A stretch of DNA of 64,000 bases from Nitrospinaceae bacterium (GTDB lineage Bacteria > Nitrospinota > Nitrospinia > Nitrospinales > Nitrospinaceae). The stretch covers positions 320,854 through 384,853 of the forward strand of contig JAHELC010000001.1 of NCBI GenBank assembly GCA_024644405.1. Reading direction: 5' to 3'. Under the pieces are notes generated by a model. It ran no database searches. It was given only the letters and a program-made list of their open reading frames with translations, and was not told where the DNA came from. The stretch's first letter is position 1; each line of letters opens with the position of its first letter. A program made the position numbers and the translations under genes. Below, in pieces: positions 40,905-51,045 of this stretch.

Positions 40905-42407
40905 ATGGGTCAAAAACTCTTAGACCTGATCGATGGGTATCCCATGGCTGACGTAACAGGAACGCTGGACCGCAATATTTCATCCATTGCCTACGACTCC
41001 CGCAAGGTGGAGCCTGAGGGTTTGTTCGTCGCCATGCCCGGCCACCACCACGACGGCAGCCGGTTCATCGGGCAAGCCATCGAAAAAAAAGCCGGAGCAT
41101 TCGTCACGGAAATGCCCCGCCAACAGATTGCCGAAGCCGGTTTTCAGAACCCCGGCGTCACGGCTATTCACGTGGACGATTCGCGCCATGTGCTGGCCTG
41201 GGTGTCCGACCGGTTTTACGGACGCCCCTCGGACCGGCTGGATTTGATCGGCATCACGGGAACCAACGGCAAAACCACGTTGACCTATCTGCTGGAACGG
41301 ATTTTTGAAACGGCGGGACATTCCTGCGGCGTCATCGGTTCCATCAATTACCGCTACGGCGGAACGGAATACCCCGCTCCCATGACGACGCCGGAAGCGC
41401 TGGAGATCAACCGCATGCTTTCCGAGATGGCCGGCCAGGGAGTCGAGAAATGCTGTATCGAGGTGTCTTCCCATTCGCTGGCACTCAAGCGGGCGCGGGA
41501 GTTGCGGTTCGCGGTCGGAGTGTTCACCAATATCACGCGGGATCACCTCGATTATCACAAAACATTCGAACACTACAAGGACAGCAAAAAGATTTTGTTC
41601 CGGGATTGCAAAATTCAAAAACAGGTCATCAACATCGATGACCCGGTGGGACGGGAAATTGTGCAGGAAAACTCCCTTGAAACCCTGACCACCGGTTTGG
41701 ACTCGAATGCAGACGTGACGGCGGAGGATTGTGTTTTGTCGCAAGGCGGCATCCGGTTCACCCTGAAAACGCCTTCAGGCACCCAGGCCATCCAGTCCCC
41801 TCTGCTTGGGCGGCACAATGTTCACAACCTGCTCTCCGCCTCTGCCGTCGCGTTGGCGCAGGGAATTTCCCTGGCTCACATCGGACAGGGGATTCAATCG
41901 CTGGAGCGCGTTCCGGGGCGATTCGAAAAAGTACAGCAGGGACAGGACTTCATTGTCGCGGTCGATTACGCGCATACCGACGACGCGTTGGCCAACGCCC
42001 TGAAGGCCGCCCGGACCCTTTCCGAAAAACAAGTGATTGTTGTATTCGGATGCGGCGGCGACCGGGACCCTGGCAAACGCAAGGAAATGGGTCGCGTCGC
42101 ACTGGAAATGAGCGACTTCGCCGTTATCACTTCTGACAATCCCCGCACCGAAGACCCGGAACAGATCATCCGGAACATTTGCGAAGGCATTCCCGCGAAC
42201 CGGAAACCGAACGAACATTACACGATCCTTCCCAACCGCCGGGAAGCCATCGACTTTGCCATTCAACGGGCGCAAACCGGCGACCTGGTGCTGATCGCCG
42301 GCAAGGGACATGAGGATTACCAGATACTCAATACCGGGAAAATTCATTTTGACGATCGTGAAGAGGCGGAACGAGCCCTCAAAGAAAGACTCGGTGTTAA
42401 TGGATAG
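40905..42407 (+). CDS. murE: MurE, UDP-MurNAc-L-Ala-D-Glu ligase (third residue, probably meso-DAP)
   Basis: Cytoplasmic ATP-dependent ligase adding the third stem-peptide residue. The 500 aa protein has the Mur ligase fold: ISSIAYDSRKVEPEGLFVA at the N-terminus, P-loop GITGTNGKTTLTYLL, TTPEALEINRML, and the carbamylated-lysine region. The substrate motif DNPRTEDP (near residue 410) is the DNPR pattern that goes with meso-diaminopimelate in Gram-negative enzymes. Start at ATG 40905; a GTG two codons upstream is possible. It overlaps murF by eight bases. Confidence 0.95.
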   Translation: MGQKLLDLIDGYPMADVTGTLDRNISSIAYDSRKVEPEGLFVAMPGHHHDGSRFIGQAIEKKAGAFVTEMPRQQIAEAGFQNPGVTAIHVDDSRHVLAWVSDRFYGRPSDRLDLIGITGTNGKTTLTYLLERIFETAGHSCGVIGSINYRYGGTEYPAPMTTPEALEINRMLSEMAGQGVEKCCIEVSSHSLALKRARELRFAVGVFTNITRDHLDYHKTFEHYKDSKKILFRDCKIQKQVINIDDPVGREIVQENSLETLTTGLDSNADVTAEDCVLSQGGIRFTLKTPSGTQAIQSPLLGRHNVHNLLSASAVALAQGISLAHIGQGIQSLERVPGRFEKVQQGQDFIVAVDYAHTDDALANALKAARTLSEKQVIVVFGCGGDRDPGKRKEMGRVALEMSDFAVITSDNPRTEDPEQIIRNICEGIPANRKPNEHYTILPNRREAIDFAIQRAQTGDLVLIAGKGHEDYQILNTGKIHFDDREEAERALKERLGVNG

Positions 42408-43794
42408 CGACTTGAAGACTTTAGTGACCGCGGTTCAAGGAGAACGTTTGATGGGAGAACCTTCCCAAAAATTCAAAGGGGTTTCAATCGACTCCCGAAC
42501 ACTGAAGCCTGGCGAGCTGTTTTTTTGCATCCAGGGGGACCGCTTCGACGGTCACAAATTTTTAAACGATGCCGTCGAAAAAAAAGCGGCGGGTGTGGTG
42601 ATTTCCGATCGCGAAAAAATCACCGGATCTCTACTTCAACACACGGACCTCTTTGCAGTGATCGTCCCGGATACCACCCACGCTCTGCAGGAACTGGCGG
42701 GTTACCACCGAAACCGGTTCACGCCCCACATGATCGGCGTCACCGGCACCAACGGCAAATCGACCACCAAGGAAATGATTGCCAGTGTTTTAAAAATGCG
42801 ATATCCGACACTCAAAACCGAAGGCAACCTGAACAACCACATCGGCCTGCCGTTGACTCTGTTGGGGTTGAAACCGTCCCATGAAGCGGCGGTGGTGGAA
42901 ATGGGAATGAGCGCCGCCGGAGAAATCAAACGCCTGGCGGAAATCGCCAAACCCCGGATCGGTGTCATCACCAACATTTCCCAGGCCCACATGCTCCAAT
43001 TGAAAACTTTGAAAGACATCCAGGCGGCAAAGGGCGAGTTGTTTCAGTCCTTGAGTGAAGAAAGCACGGCCGTCGTCAATGCCGACGATCCGCTGGTCTA
43101 CGAACTGGCTGAAAAATTGCGGGCCGGGGTCATTACGTTTGGAATCAACAACGAGGCCAATGTGCGCGCCACCGATATTCGCGCCAATGAGGATGCCGGG
43201 TATGACTTTACCTTAAATGTTTGGGACAAAGCGATTGCCGTCCACCTGCCCTTTCTCGGCCGGTTCAATATCTATAACGCACTCGCGGCGGCCGCGGTCG
43301 GCCATGCTCTGGACATCTCTCTGGAGGAGATCAAAACCGGGTTGGGCGTTAAACACAAGCTCTCTCAGCGGGGTGAAGCAGTTCGTTACGGGAACATCGA
43401 AGTTCTCAACGACACCTACAACGCCAATCCGCAATCCATGCGGGAGGCCATGCAGACTCTGAAAGAATATCCCACCGAGGGCAGAAAATTTCTGGTGATC
43501 GGCGACATGCTGGAGTTGGGCGAAGGCGAACAGTCTGCCCATCAACAACTTGGAAACGAGGCTGCCGGATATGGGTTTGACTATTTGATCACGGTCGGGG
43601 AACTGGCGGGTCTTGCCGGCAATGCCGCCGTGGAATCGGGAATGGCGAAAGACCGGGTGCACTGCTTTGATATCCATCGGGCGGCGGCAGAATTTCTGAA
43701 AACGGCGATCCAACCCGGCGATTGCCTGCTGTTCAAGGGATCGCGCGGGTCGCATATGGAAACCGTGCTGGAAGGTTTAATGAAGCAGGAATAA
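42400..43794 (+). CDS. murF: MurF, UDP-MurNAc-tripeptide D-Ala-D-Ala ligase
   Basis: A 464-aa Mur ligase that adds the D-Ala-D-Ala dipeptide made by Ddl. Motifs: GVSIDSRTLKPGELFFCIQG, P-loop GVTGTNGKSTTKEMIA, NLNNHIGLPLTLL, and ISQAHMLQLKTL. The C-terminal domain contains NDTYNANPQSM and VIGDMLELG. I place the start at 42400, overlapping the murE stop, because the frame upstream lies within murE. Confidence 0.95.
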   Translation: MDSDLKTLVTAVQGERLMGEPSQKFKGVSIDSRTLKPGELFFCIQGDRFDGHKFLNDAVEKKAAGVVISDREKITGSLLQHTDLFAVIVPDTTHALQELAGYHRNRFTPHMIGVTGTNGKSTTKEMIASVLKMRYPTLKTEGNLNNHIGLPLTLLGLKPSHEAAVVEMGMSAAGEIKRLAEIAKPRIGVITNISQAHMLQLKTLKDIQAAKGELFQSLSEESTAVVNADDPLVYELAEKLRAGVITFGINNEANVRATDIRANEDAGYDFTLNVWDKAIAVHLPFLGRFNIYNALAAAAVGHALDISLEEIKTGLGVKHKLSQRGEAVRYGNIEVLNDTYNANPQSMREAMQTLKEYPTEGRKFLVIGDMLELGEGEQSAHQQLGNEAAGYGFDYLITVGELAGLAGNAAVESGMAKDRVHCFDIHRAAAEFLKTAIQPGDCLLFKGSRGSHMETVLEGLMKQE

Positions 43795-43802
43795 AGGAAA
43801 CT

Positions 43803-44888
43803 ATGTTTTATCACATTTTTTATCCACTCAGCTCGGACTATACATTCTTGAACGTGTTTCGGTACATCACGTTCCGCTCGGCCTGGGCCGGGATTACCGC
43901 ACTGGCGCTGTGCCTGCTGATCGCTCCGCACCTGATCCGCTTTTTGCAAAGACTGCAGATCGGAGAAAAAATCCGGGACGACGGTCCGGAACGTCACTTG
44001 AGCAAGTCGGGAACGCCGACGATGGGCGGGCTGTTGATTCTGTTTGCATTCGTCCTGTCCACCCTGCTGTGGGCAAACCTCAGCAATATCTATATTTGGG
44101 TGGTGGTGATAGTCGCAATCGGATTCGGATTGATCGGGCTGTACGACGATACCCTGAAATTCCGCAAAGGTGACGGCCTGCGGGCGCGAACCAAGCTCAT
44201 TCTCCAGGCCCTGCTCAGCGTGGGCGTGGCGGTATTTCTGGTTTATTACGATCCGGTCCGTACCGGTTACGCCAGCCAACTGTTTGTTCCCTTCTTCAAG
44301 GATTTCACTCCCGACCTGGGCTGGGGTTATCTGATCTTCATCGTTTTTATTGTCGTGGGCACCTCCAACGCCGTAAACCTGACTGACGGGCTGGACGGGT
44401 TGGCCATCGGCCCGATCATTATCGCCACCGTCACGTTTACGGGCATCGTATACCTGACCGGGCATTTCAAGTTTGCGGATTACCTGAACATTCAGCACAT
44501 CCGGGAAGCGGGAGAACTCGCTGTGCTCACCTCCGCCATCATCGGAGCCAGCCTGGGGTTTCTCTGGTACAACACCTACCCCGCGCAAATCTTCATGGGC
44601 GATGTCGGCTCCCTTTCCCTGGGCGCTGTGCTCGGTACCATTGCCTGTATTTCCAAACAGGAACTGCTGTTGATTCCCGTCGGCGGGATTTTTCTGATCG
44701 AAGCGCTGTCGGTCATCATTCAAGTCGGATATTTCAAATACACCGGAGGCAAACGTTTTTTCAAAATGGCGCCTCTGCATCACCATTTCGAACAATTGGG
44801 CTGGCCGGAACCGAAAGTGATCGTACGGTTCTGGATCGTCGCGGCGATCCTGGCCATCGCCAGCCTGAGTACACTCAAACTGAGGTAA
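43803..44888 (+). CDS. mraY: MraY, phospho-MurNAc-pentapeptide transferase
   Basis: A 361-aa inner-membrane enzyme with about ten helices that makes lipid I from UDP-MurNAc-pentapeptide and undecaprenyl phosphate. Motifs: KSGTPTMGGLLI, the Mg-binding aspartates in GLYDDTLKFRKG, GTSNAVNLTDGLDGLAIG, YPAQIFMGDVGSLSLGA and the HHHFEQLGWPE loop. AAAGGAAACT precedes the ATG. It starts eight bases after murF. Confidence 0.96.
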   Translation: MFYHIFYPLSSDYTFLNVFRYITFRSAWAGITALALCLLIAPHLIRFLQRLQIGEKIRDDGPERHLSKSGTPTMGGLLILFAFVLSTLLWANLSNIYIWVVVIVAIGFGLIGLYDDTLKFRKGDGLRARTKLILQALLSVGVAVFLVYYDPVRTGYASQLFVPFFKDFTPDLGWGYLIFIVFIVVGTSNAVNLTDGLDGLAIGPIIIATVTFTGIVYLTGHFKFADYLNIQHIREAGELAVLTSAIIGASLGFLWYNTYPAQIFMGDVGSLSLGAVLGTIACISKQELLLIPVGGIFLIEALSVIIQVGYFKYTGGKRFFKMAPLHHHFEQLGWPEPKVIVRFWIVAAILAIASLSTLKLR

Positions 44889-44891
44889 CAC

Positions 44892-46226
44892 GTGAAGTTT
44901 AAGGATCAGAATATTTCCATCATCGGCATGGCACGCTCCGGAATCGCAGCCGCGAACTTCCTGGCGGCACAGGGCGCGCGAGTGACCCTGATGGACGGCA
45001 AGCCCAAAGAAATGCTGGACGATGTGCTGAAGCAACTCGCGTCCGGAGTGAACACCGTCTTCCAATCGTCCACGCCCCTGCCCGATGCGGATCTGGTGAT
45101 CCTGAGCCCGGGAGTGGATATCGACTCGCCGGATTTGAATTCCGCACGCGCCAGCGGAACCGAAATTATCAGCGAACTGGAGCTGGCGTACCGGGTCGGT
45201 AAAACGCCGATCATCGCGATCACCGGAACCAACGGCAAGTCAACGACCACGTCCCTGATCGGTCACCTGCTGGAGCAAGGCGGCAAGGACGTGCGGGTCG
45301 GAGGCAATATCGGCGTCCCTTTTATCTCCCTCGTCCAGGATCCGCCCCGGGATTTCATGGTTCTGGAAATCAGCAGTTTTCAACTGGAAGGCGCGGTGGA
45401 GTTTCATCCCAGAATAAGCGTGCTTCTGAACATCACTCCGGATCACCTCGACCGGCATAAAACGATTGAGCGCTACGCCGAGTTAAAAGAAAGAATTGCC
45501 GAGAATCAAACCCGGGACGATGTTCTGGTCCTCAACCACGACGATCCCTGGGTGCATCGCGTCGCGGCGGGGAAACGATCGCAGAAATGGTACTTCAGCA
45601 TGACCGGCCCGGTGGAGCGGGGTTGTTATTTAAACGGGGACCAGGTCCTGTTTAAAGACAGCGGGAAGGAAGAAGCGATTTGTCGTATCGGCGAATTGCA
45701 TCAAGCTCTGCAGTGGCAGGCGGAAAATATTCTGCCTTCGGTGCTGGTTGCCCGGCTGGTGGGAATAGATGCCGCCTCCATTGCCAAGACCCTGCGCGAA
45801 TTTAAAGGACTGGAGCACCGCCTGGAATGGGTGCGCTCCCTCAACGGTGTCGATTTTATCAATGACTCCAAGGGCACCAACATCGGCGCGCTGGAAAAAT
45901 CGCTCAACAGTTTCGATCGGCCCATTGTCTTGATCGCGGGCGGACAGGATAAGGGCGGAGATTTCCAATCATTGAAACCGCTGTTCAAAAAGAAAGTGAA
46001 GCACATGGTGTTAATCGGGGAAGCCCGGCCCAGGATTCAGGCGGTCCTGAACGGATCGTTTGGGTACGAAAATGCGGACGACATGGAATCCGCGGTACGC
46101 CGGGCTTACGCCCAGGCGCAACCAGGCGACGTGGTTCTGCTCTCTCCGGCTTGCGCCAGTTTCGATATGTTCCGGGACTACGCGGACCGGGGCAGTCAGT
46201 TTAAAGGATACGTGCAATCTCTTTGA
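44892..46226 (+). CDS. murD: MurD, UDP-MurNAc-L-alanine:D-glutamate ligase
   Basis: A 444-aa cytoplasmic ligase adding D-Glu to UDP-MurNAc-L-Ala. N-terminal Rossmann-like domain (ISIIGMARSGIAAANFLAAQ), P-loop ITGTNGKSTTTSLIG, GGNIGVPFISL, EISSFQLEGA, and the C-terminal VDFINDSKGTNIGALEKSL with IAGGQDKGGDF. GTG start three bases after the mraY stop. Confidence 0.95.
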   Translation: MKFKDQNISIIGMARSGIAAANFLAAQGARVTLMDGKPKEMLDDVLKQLASGVNTVFQSSTPLPDADLVILSPGVDIDSPDLNSARASGTEIISELELAYRVGKTPIIAITGTNGKSTTTSLIGHLLEQGGKDVRVGGNIGVPFISLVQDPPRDFMVLEISSFQLEGAVEFHPRISVLLNITPDHLDRHKTIERYAELKERIAENQTRDDVLVLNHDDPWVHRVAAGKRSQKWYFSMTGPVERGCYLNGDQVLFKDSGKEEAICRIGELHQALQWQAENILPSVLVARLVGIDAASIAKTLREFKGLEHRLEWVRSLNGVDFINDSKGTNIGALEKSLNSFDRPIVLIAGGQDKGGDFQSLKPLFKKKVKHMVLIGEARPRIQAVLNGSFGYENADDMESAVRRAYAQAQPGDVVLLSPACASFDMFRDYADRGSQFKGYVQSL

Positions 46227-46272
46227 GGTTCGTAAGCCTTGAGTATTAGAGAAACACATTTAAAGGAAATGC

Positions 46273-47385
46273 GTGAGCACTCATCGAAAAAAACAATACG
46301 GATGCGATTCCACCCTGGCGTGGACCCTCGCAGCGCTCATTCTGGCGGGGATCGTCATGGTCTTCAGTTCCAGCGCCGTGCACGCCCAGGAGACCTATCA
46401 GGATTCGTTTTACCTGCTGAAACGACACGTCACGTGGGTCCTGCTGGGAACGGCGCTGCTCGTCTTTGCCCGCAAATTCGATTATCACCGGTGGGAAAAA
46501 CTGACGCTCCCGATCATGGCGGTCACCTTTCTGTTACTGCTGGCGGTCATGGTGCCTGCGCTCAGCAAGGAAGTGGGCGGCGCACGGCGGTGGCTGACGC
46601 TCGGCGGGTTTTCCCTGCAACCGTCCGAGATCGCCAAGTTTACCGTCATCCTGTTCATCGCCAAGTCGATGGTGAAACGTGCGGAAAAACTGAAAAGCTT
46701 CGCGTACGGGTATCTGCCCAACCTGATCGTTCTGGGAATTTTTTTCCTGTTGATACTTCTGCAACCGGACTTCGGCACCGCCATGATCATTTCCATCGTG
46801 GCGTTCGTCATGTTGTATGTCGCCGGGATTCAAAAGAAGTTCCTGTTGTATTCCGTGCTGGCGGTCATTCCGTTTCTGGTCACCGCAGTGATGGGCGCGC
46901 AATACCGCACGCGGCGCATCCTTTCATTTCTCGATCCCTGGGCCGACCCCTCGGATACCGGCTTCCAGGCCATCCAGTCCTTTCTGGCCTTCGGGCGTGG
47001 CGGCATCTGGGGACTGGGACTGGGCGACAGCCGGCAAAAACTGTTTTACCTGCCGGAAGCGCATACCGATTTCATCTTCTCCGTGATCGGGGAAGAGCTG
47101 GGAATTATCGGCACACTGGGAATCATCCTGCTGTTCGGCATATTGATCTGGCGGGGATTCACCATCGCGTCGCACGCCAAGGATTTGTACGGCACGCACC
47201 TGGCCATCGGATTGACTCTGCTGGTCGGCGTGCAGGCGTTCACCAATATGGGCGTGGCGGTCGGTGTTCTGCCGACCAAGGGATTGACGCTTCCATTCAT
47301 CAGCCTGGGCGGATCGTCCCTGCTGATCACGCTGTTGTGCATGGGAGTGCTGTTGAACATATCGGACCATTCGGTCCGGCGTTGA
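46273..47385 (+). CDS. ftsW: FtsW, lipid II polymerase of the septum (SEDS)
   Basis: A 370-aa SEDS glycosyltransferase with ten membrane helices that polymerises lipid II at the septum with FtsI. Motifs: GGARRWLTLGGFSLQPSEIA, LLQPDFGTAMII, FLAFGRGGIWGLGLGDS, YLPEAHTDFIFSVIGEELG and the C-terminal GLTLPFISLGGSSL. GTG start at 46273 preceded by AAGGAAA. A 385-aa frame in another register over the same DNA is a shadow. Confidence 0.95.
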   Translation: MSTHRKKQYGCDSTLAWTLAALILAGIVMVFSSSAVHAQETYQDSFYLLKRHVTWVLLGTALLVFARKFDYHRWEKLTLPIMAVTFLLLLAVMVPALSKEVGGARRWLTLGGFSLQPSEIAKFTVILFIAKSMVKRAEKLKSFAYGYLPNLIVLGIFFLLILLQPDFGTAMIISIVAFVMLYVAGIQKKFLLYSVLAVIPFLVTAVMGAQYRTRRILSFLDPWADPSDTGFQAIQSFLAFGRGGIWGLGLGDSRQKLFYLPEAHTDFIFSVIGEELGIIGTLGIILLFGILIWRGFTIASHAKDLYGTHLAIGLTLLVGVQAFTNMGVAVGVLPTKGLTLPFISLGGSSLLITLLCMGVLLNISDHSVRR

Positions 47386-47395
47386 ACATTTATTA

Positions 47396-48487
47396 ATGAC
47401 GAACTCAGTCGTCATAGCGGGCGGCGGGACCGGAGGTCACCTCTATCCCGGCATCGCCCTGGCAAAAGCGCTTATGAAGCATGATGCAGACATTCAAATC
47501 ACGTTCGTCGGTACCCGGCAGGGGATCGAGTCGCGCGTCCTGCCGCGTGAAGGACTCCGGCTGAAAACGATTTTGTCGGGAGGCCTCCTCGGGAAAAAGG
47601 GAATCGGACGTTTGGTCAACTGGCTCAAACTGCCGGTCAGCCTCCTCCAGTCGACGGGGTATCTGCTCATGAACCGTCCGCGGCTGGTGGTGGGGGTCGG
47701 CGGTTACGTCTCCGGTCCAGTGGCGTTGTCGGCGTGGGCGCTCCGCATCCCTCTGTTGATTCAAGAACAAAACACGGTGCCGGGCGCCACCAACCGCTGG
47801 CTCGGCAAAATCGCCGACAAGGTGGCGATCACTTTCGAGATGTCCAAAAAATATTTCCCTGCCCACAAGGTGGTGGAAACCGGCAACATGATCCGCGAAG
47901 AATTTACAGTAGCGAAAGCGGCCAACGTCCCCACTTCCGAAAAGTTCACGGTACTGGTGCTGGGTGGAAGCCAGGGAGCGCAGTCCATCAACCGCGCCCT
48001 GCTGGATGCGCTGGATCCACTGGAGCCGGTAAAAGAGCTTTTGCACATCATCCACCAGACCGGTCAATCGGGGGAAACCGAAGTGCAGGCCGGTTACGAA
48101 CACAAAGGTTTTTCCGCCGACGCACGGGCGTTCATCTACGACATGGCGGATCAATATCGCAAGGCATCGTTGATTATCTGCCGGTCCGGCGCCACCACGC
48201 TGGCGGAAATCACAGCGCTGGGGATTCCCTCGGTGCTGGTGCCCTACCCTTACGCGGCGCACAACCATCAGGAACACAACGCGCGGGCGCTGGAATCCAC
48301 CGGCGCGGCGCGGGTCATCCTCGATAAAGACGTGAACGGCGAAATTTTAGCGGAGATTATCCTCGACGGCATCGAACATCCCGAAGCCTTGCGGGAGATG
48401 GGCAACAAAAGTTTTCAAATGGGACGGCGCGACGCCACCGAGCGTGTCCGCCAATTGTGTATGGAACTGATGTCCGGTTCCAATTGA
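47396..48487 (+). CDS. murG: MurG, lipid II-forming GlcNAc transferase
   Basis: A 363-aa GT-B enzyme on the inner face of the membrane that adds GlcNAc to lipid I. Motifs: VVIAGGGTGGHLYPGIALAK, GVGGYVSGPVALSAWAL, LIQEQNTVPGATNRWL, VLGGSQGAQSIN, and the UDP-binding CRSGATTLAEITALGIPS, then PYPYAAHNHQEHNA. Full length. It begins 10 bp after ftsW. Confidence 0.96.
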   Translation: MTNSVVIAGGGTGGHLYPGIALAKALMKHDADIQITFVGTRQGIESRVLPREGLRLKTILSGGLLGKKGIGRLVNWLKLPVSLLQSTGYLLMNRPRLVVGVGGYVSGPVALSAWALRIPLLIQEQNTVPGATNRWLGKIADKVAITFEMSKKYFPAHKVVETGNMIREEFTVAKAANVPTSEKFTVLVLGGSQGAQSINRALLDALDPLEPVKELLHIIHQTGQSGETEVQAGYEHKGFSADARAFIYDMADQYRKASLIICRSGATTLAEITALGIPSVLVPYPYAAHNHQEHNARALESTGAARVILDKDVNGEILAEIILDGIEHPEALREMGNKSFQMGRRDATERVRQLCMELMSGSN

Positions 48488-48530
48488 TTGATTGCAGAAA
48501 CACGCAGGACCCAGGGAATTATGAGGTCGT

Positions 48531-49940
48531 ATGTTTTTAGGCAAAACCAAGCGGATTCACTTTATCGGTATCGGAGGTTCCGGCATGAGCGGCATTGCTG
48601 AAGTGTTGATCAACGAGGGTTACGAAGTCACCGGCTCGGACAAGTCCAAGTCGAACGTGACCGAGTACCTGGAGAAGATCGGCGCCCGCATCGCCTACAA
48701 ACACGAGGCGAAAAATGTGGACGGGTGCCAGGTGGTGGTGACCTCCACCGCCGTCAAACCGGACAACGTGGAAGTGCAATCGGCCCGCAAGCAGACCATT
48801 CCCGTGATCCGACGCGCTGAGATGCTGGCCGAATTGATGCGCATGAAGCAGGGCATCGCCATCGCCGGCACGCACGGCAAAACGACGACCACCTCGCTGG
48901 TCGCGACCGTTCTGGCCGGCGGCAACCTCGACCCCACCGTCATTATCGGTGGCAAGCTGAAAAGCGCGGGCAGCCACGCCAAAATGGGACAGAGCGAATT
49001 TCTGGTGGCGGAAGCGGATGAAAGCGACGGTTCTTTCCTGAAACTGACACCAACCATCGCCGTGGTCACCACTCTGGACGAAGAACACATGGACTTTTAC
49101 AAGACGCTCGACAACATGAAGGAAGCGTTCCTGACATTTCTCAACAAGATACCATTCTACGGAACATCGGTGCTGTGCCTGGACGAACCCAACATCCAGT
49201 CCCTTATTCCCAAACTGGAGAAACGGTTCATCACTTATGGGCTGGTGAGCCAGGGGGATTACACGGCGCGCAACATCCGGGTGAAGGGATTGGACACGCA
49301 GTTCGACGTGTTTTACCTGGGGAACGAGTTGGGAACGATCCACTCCGTCGCTCCCGGCAAACATAACGTGCTGAACACGCTGGCGGCGGTCGCGGTGGGC
49401 ATGGAGCTCAACCTGACGTTTGACAGCATCGCCCAGGCACTCAAACAATTTACCGGTGTTCAACGCCGTTTCGAAATCCACCACAACACCGATTCCCTGG
49501 CGGTGGTCGACGACTACGGTCATCACCCGGTGGAGATCCAGGCCACGTTGAAAACGGCCAAGGAAGTGTGGCCGGACCGGCGGCTGGTGGTGGTGTTCCA
49601 ACCGCACCGCTATTCGCGGACCCAGACCCAGATGGAACATTTCTGGTCCGCGTTCCACGATTCGGACTATTTGATCATCAATGACATTTTCCCCGCCGGT
49701 GAGGAACCCATCGAAGGCATCCACTCCAAGGGAATCGTGGACGGCGTTCGGAAATTCAGACACAAAAACGCCGAGCACGTGGCAACACCTAAAGAAACTT
49801 TGAAACGCCTGTCCCAAATCCTGGCCCCCGGCGATGTCTTCATGACACTCGGCGCGGGTAATGTGTGGGAACTGGGGCGCGATCTGATGGCCAACCTTCC
49901 CGAGCGGCTCCGCGAGGGAAAACCTGGAAAGGATAGTTAA
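48531..49940 (+). CDS. murC: MurC, UDP-MurNAc-L-alanine ligase
   Basis: A 469-aa cytoplasmic ligase that adds the first stem-peptide residue. N-terminal IHFIGIGGSGMSGIAEVL, P-loop IAGTHGKTTTTSLVA, EADESDGSFLKL, DEEHMDFY, and C-terminal VVDDYGHHPVEI and VVFQPHRYSRTQ. About 43 bp separate it from murG. The start is supported by GAGG six bases before the ATG. Confidence 0.96.
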   Translation: MFLGKTKRIHFIGIGGSGMSGIAEVLINEGYEVTGSDKSKSNVTEYLEKIGARIAYKHEAKNVDGCQVVVTSTAVKPDNVEVQSARKQTIPVIRRAEMLAELMRMKQGIAIAGTHGKTTTTSLVATVLAGGNLDPTVIIGGKLKSAGSHAKMGQSEFLVAEADESDGSFLKLTPTIAVVTTLDEEHMDFYKTLDNMKEAFLTFLNKIPFYGTSVLCLDEPNIQSLIPKLEKRFITYGLVSQGDYTARNIRVKGLDTQFDVFYLGNELGTIHSVAPGKHNVLNTLAAVAVGMELNLTFDSIAQALKQFTGVQRRFEIHHNTDSLAVVDDYGHHPVEIQATLKTAKEVWPDRRLVVVFQPHRYSRTQTQMEHFWSAFHDSDYLIINDIFPAGEEPIEGIHSKGIVDGVRKFRHKNAEHVATPKETLKRLSQILAPGDVFMTLGAGNVWELGRDLMANLPERLREGKPGKDS

Positions 49941-50075
49941 TCCATGCTGAACAATCCTTGGAAAACCCGACTCATCCGCTTTGCTCATCTACACCAGGGA
50001 CAAAGCGTACCGATGGCAACATTGACCGGATCATCCCGAACGATCCTGGGAAGAACCATTCACAAGAGAACCTTT

Positions 50076-51002
50076 ATGAGCCCCTCCACAAACTGGTTGA
50101 ACCGAATCAAGGGAGAAATCCGTTACGACGAACCCATCTCCCATCATACGTCTCTGCGCGTCGGCGGTCCGGCGGATGTATTCATCGTCCCCAAGGATGT
50201 GTCGGACCTGCAGCTCATATTCAAACATCACGGGGATATGCCGTTATTCATTCTCGGAGAAGGCACGAACCTCATCATGAACGACAAAGGGTTCCGGGGC
50301 ATCGTCATTGCCACCAAGAACCGTTTCAAGGAAATCGAGCCGCCCGTGTTTTTCAAAAACGCAGAAGGCGAAGAAGGAGCCGTGGTCACTGCCGGCGCTG
50401 CCACCAAGATGTCTTATCTGGTCAAAAATCTTGCGAAATACTCGCTGACCGGGATGGAAAATCTGGTGGGCATTCCCGGTTCTCTCGGCGGGGCGTTGAT
50501 CATGAACGCCGGAGCGGACGGTACGGAAATCTGCGATGTGATTCGCAGCGTCACACGCGTCAACGCCGAAGGCGATCTGGAAACCCTGAAAAAATCGGAA
50601 CTGAAGTTCGAATACCGCAAAACCACCTTCCCCACAAAGGGCGGCATCATCGTATCCGCGGAACTGGAATTGAAAAAGGGCGACCACGCGAAAATCCAAA
50701 ACACCATCGACAGCCATCTGGTCCGCCGCAAAAACAAGCAACCGCTGTCTTTGCCCAACTCGGGCTCGGTGTTCAAGAACCCGGAAGGGGATGCGGCGGG
50801 ACGCCTCATCGAGGAAGCGGGACTGAAAGGATTCAGCATCGGTGACGCCGGCGTATCGATCAAGCACGCCAACTTCATTGTCAACAAAGGAGACGCACAG
50901 GCCTCGGAGGTGATTGAAATCATCGAACATGTCCGGGCCACGGTTCTGGAAAAAACCGGCGTGGAGCTGGAAACCGAAGTGATTATCGTCGGTGAACGGT
51001 AA
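50076..51002 (+). CDS. murB: MurB, UDP-N-acetylenolpyruvoylglucosamine reductase
   Basis: FAD/NADPH enzyme completing UDP-MurNAc. FAD-binding motifs ISHHTSLRVGGPADVF, ILGEGTNLIMND and TGMENLVGIPGSLGGALIMN are present. The catalytic serine lies in LPNSGSVFKNPEGDAAGRLI, and C-terminal glutamate in ELETEVIIVGE. From the ATG at 50076 (MSPSTNWLNRI) it is 308 aa, the usual length. The open frame reaches back to 49944 with a good ribosome site, but those 44 residues use codons unlike the rest and show no MurB features. If translated from there the enzyme has an odd N-terminal extension. Confidence 0.93.
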   Translation: MSPSTNWLNRIKGEIRYDEPISHHTSLRVGGPADVFIVPKDVSDLQLIFKHHGDMPLFILGEGTNLIMNDKGFRGIVIATKNRFKEIEPPVFFKNAEGEEGAVVTAGAATKMSYLVKNLAKYSLTGMENLVGIPGSLGGALIMNAGADGTEICDVIRSVTRVNAEGDLETLKKSELKFEYRKTTFPTKGGIIVSAELELKKGDHAKIQNTIDSHLVRRKNKQPLSLPNSGSVFKNPEGDAAGRLIEEAGLKGFSIGDAGVSIKHANFIVNKGDAQASEVIEIIEHVRATVLEKTGVELETEVIIVGER

Positions 51003-51045
51003 AGGGCGACCTGGAGAGCGCCTGATTTAAAATTTTGATGAACAT

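Noticed and set aside
43581-45065. 494-aa minus-strand open frame
   Set aside because: Antisense to murF and mraY; no motif and shadow-like composition.
46239-47396. 385-aa plus-strand open frame
   Set aside because: It lies over ftsW in another register. FtsW has all SEDS motifs, while this frame is rich in Arg, His and Gly like a GC-rich shadow.
48537-49988. 483-aa minus-strand open frame
   Set aside because: Antisense to murC over nearly its full length, with no recognisable domain.
49944-50075. 44-residue N-terminal extension of MurB
   Set aside because: A good ribosome site exists, but codon use and sequence do not resemble MurB. Kept only as an alternative start.
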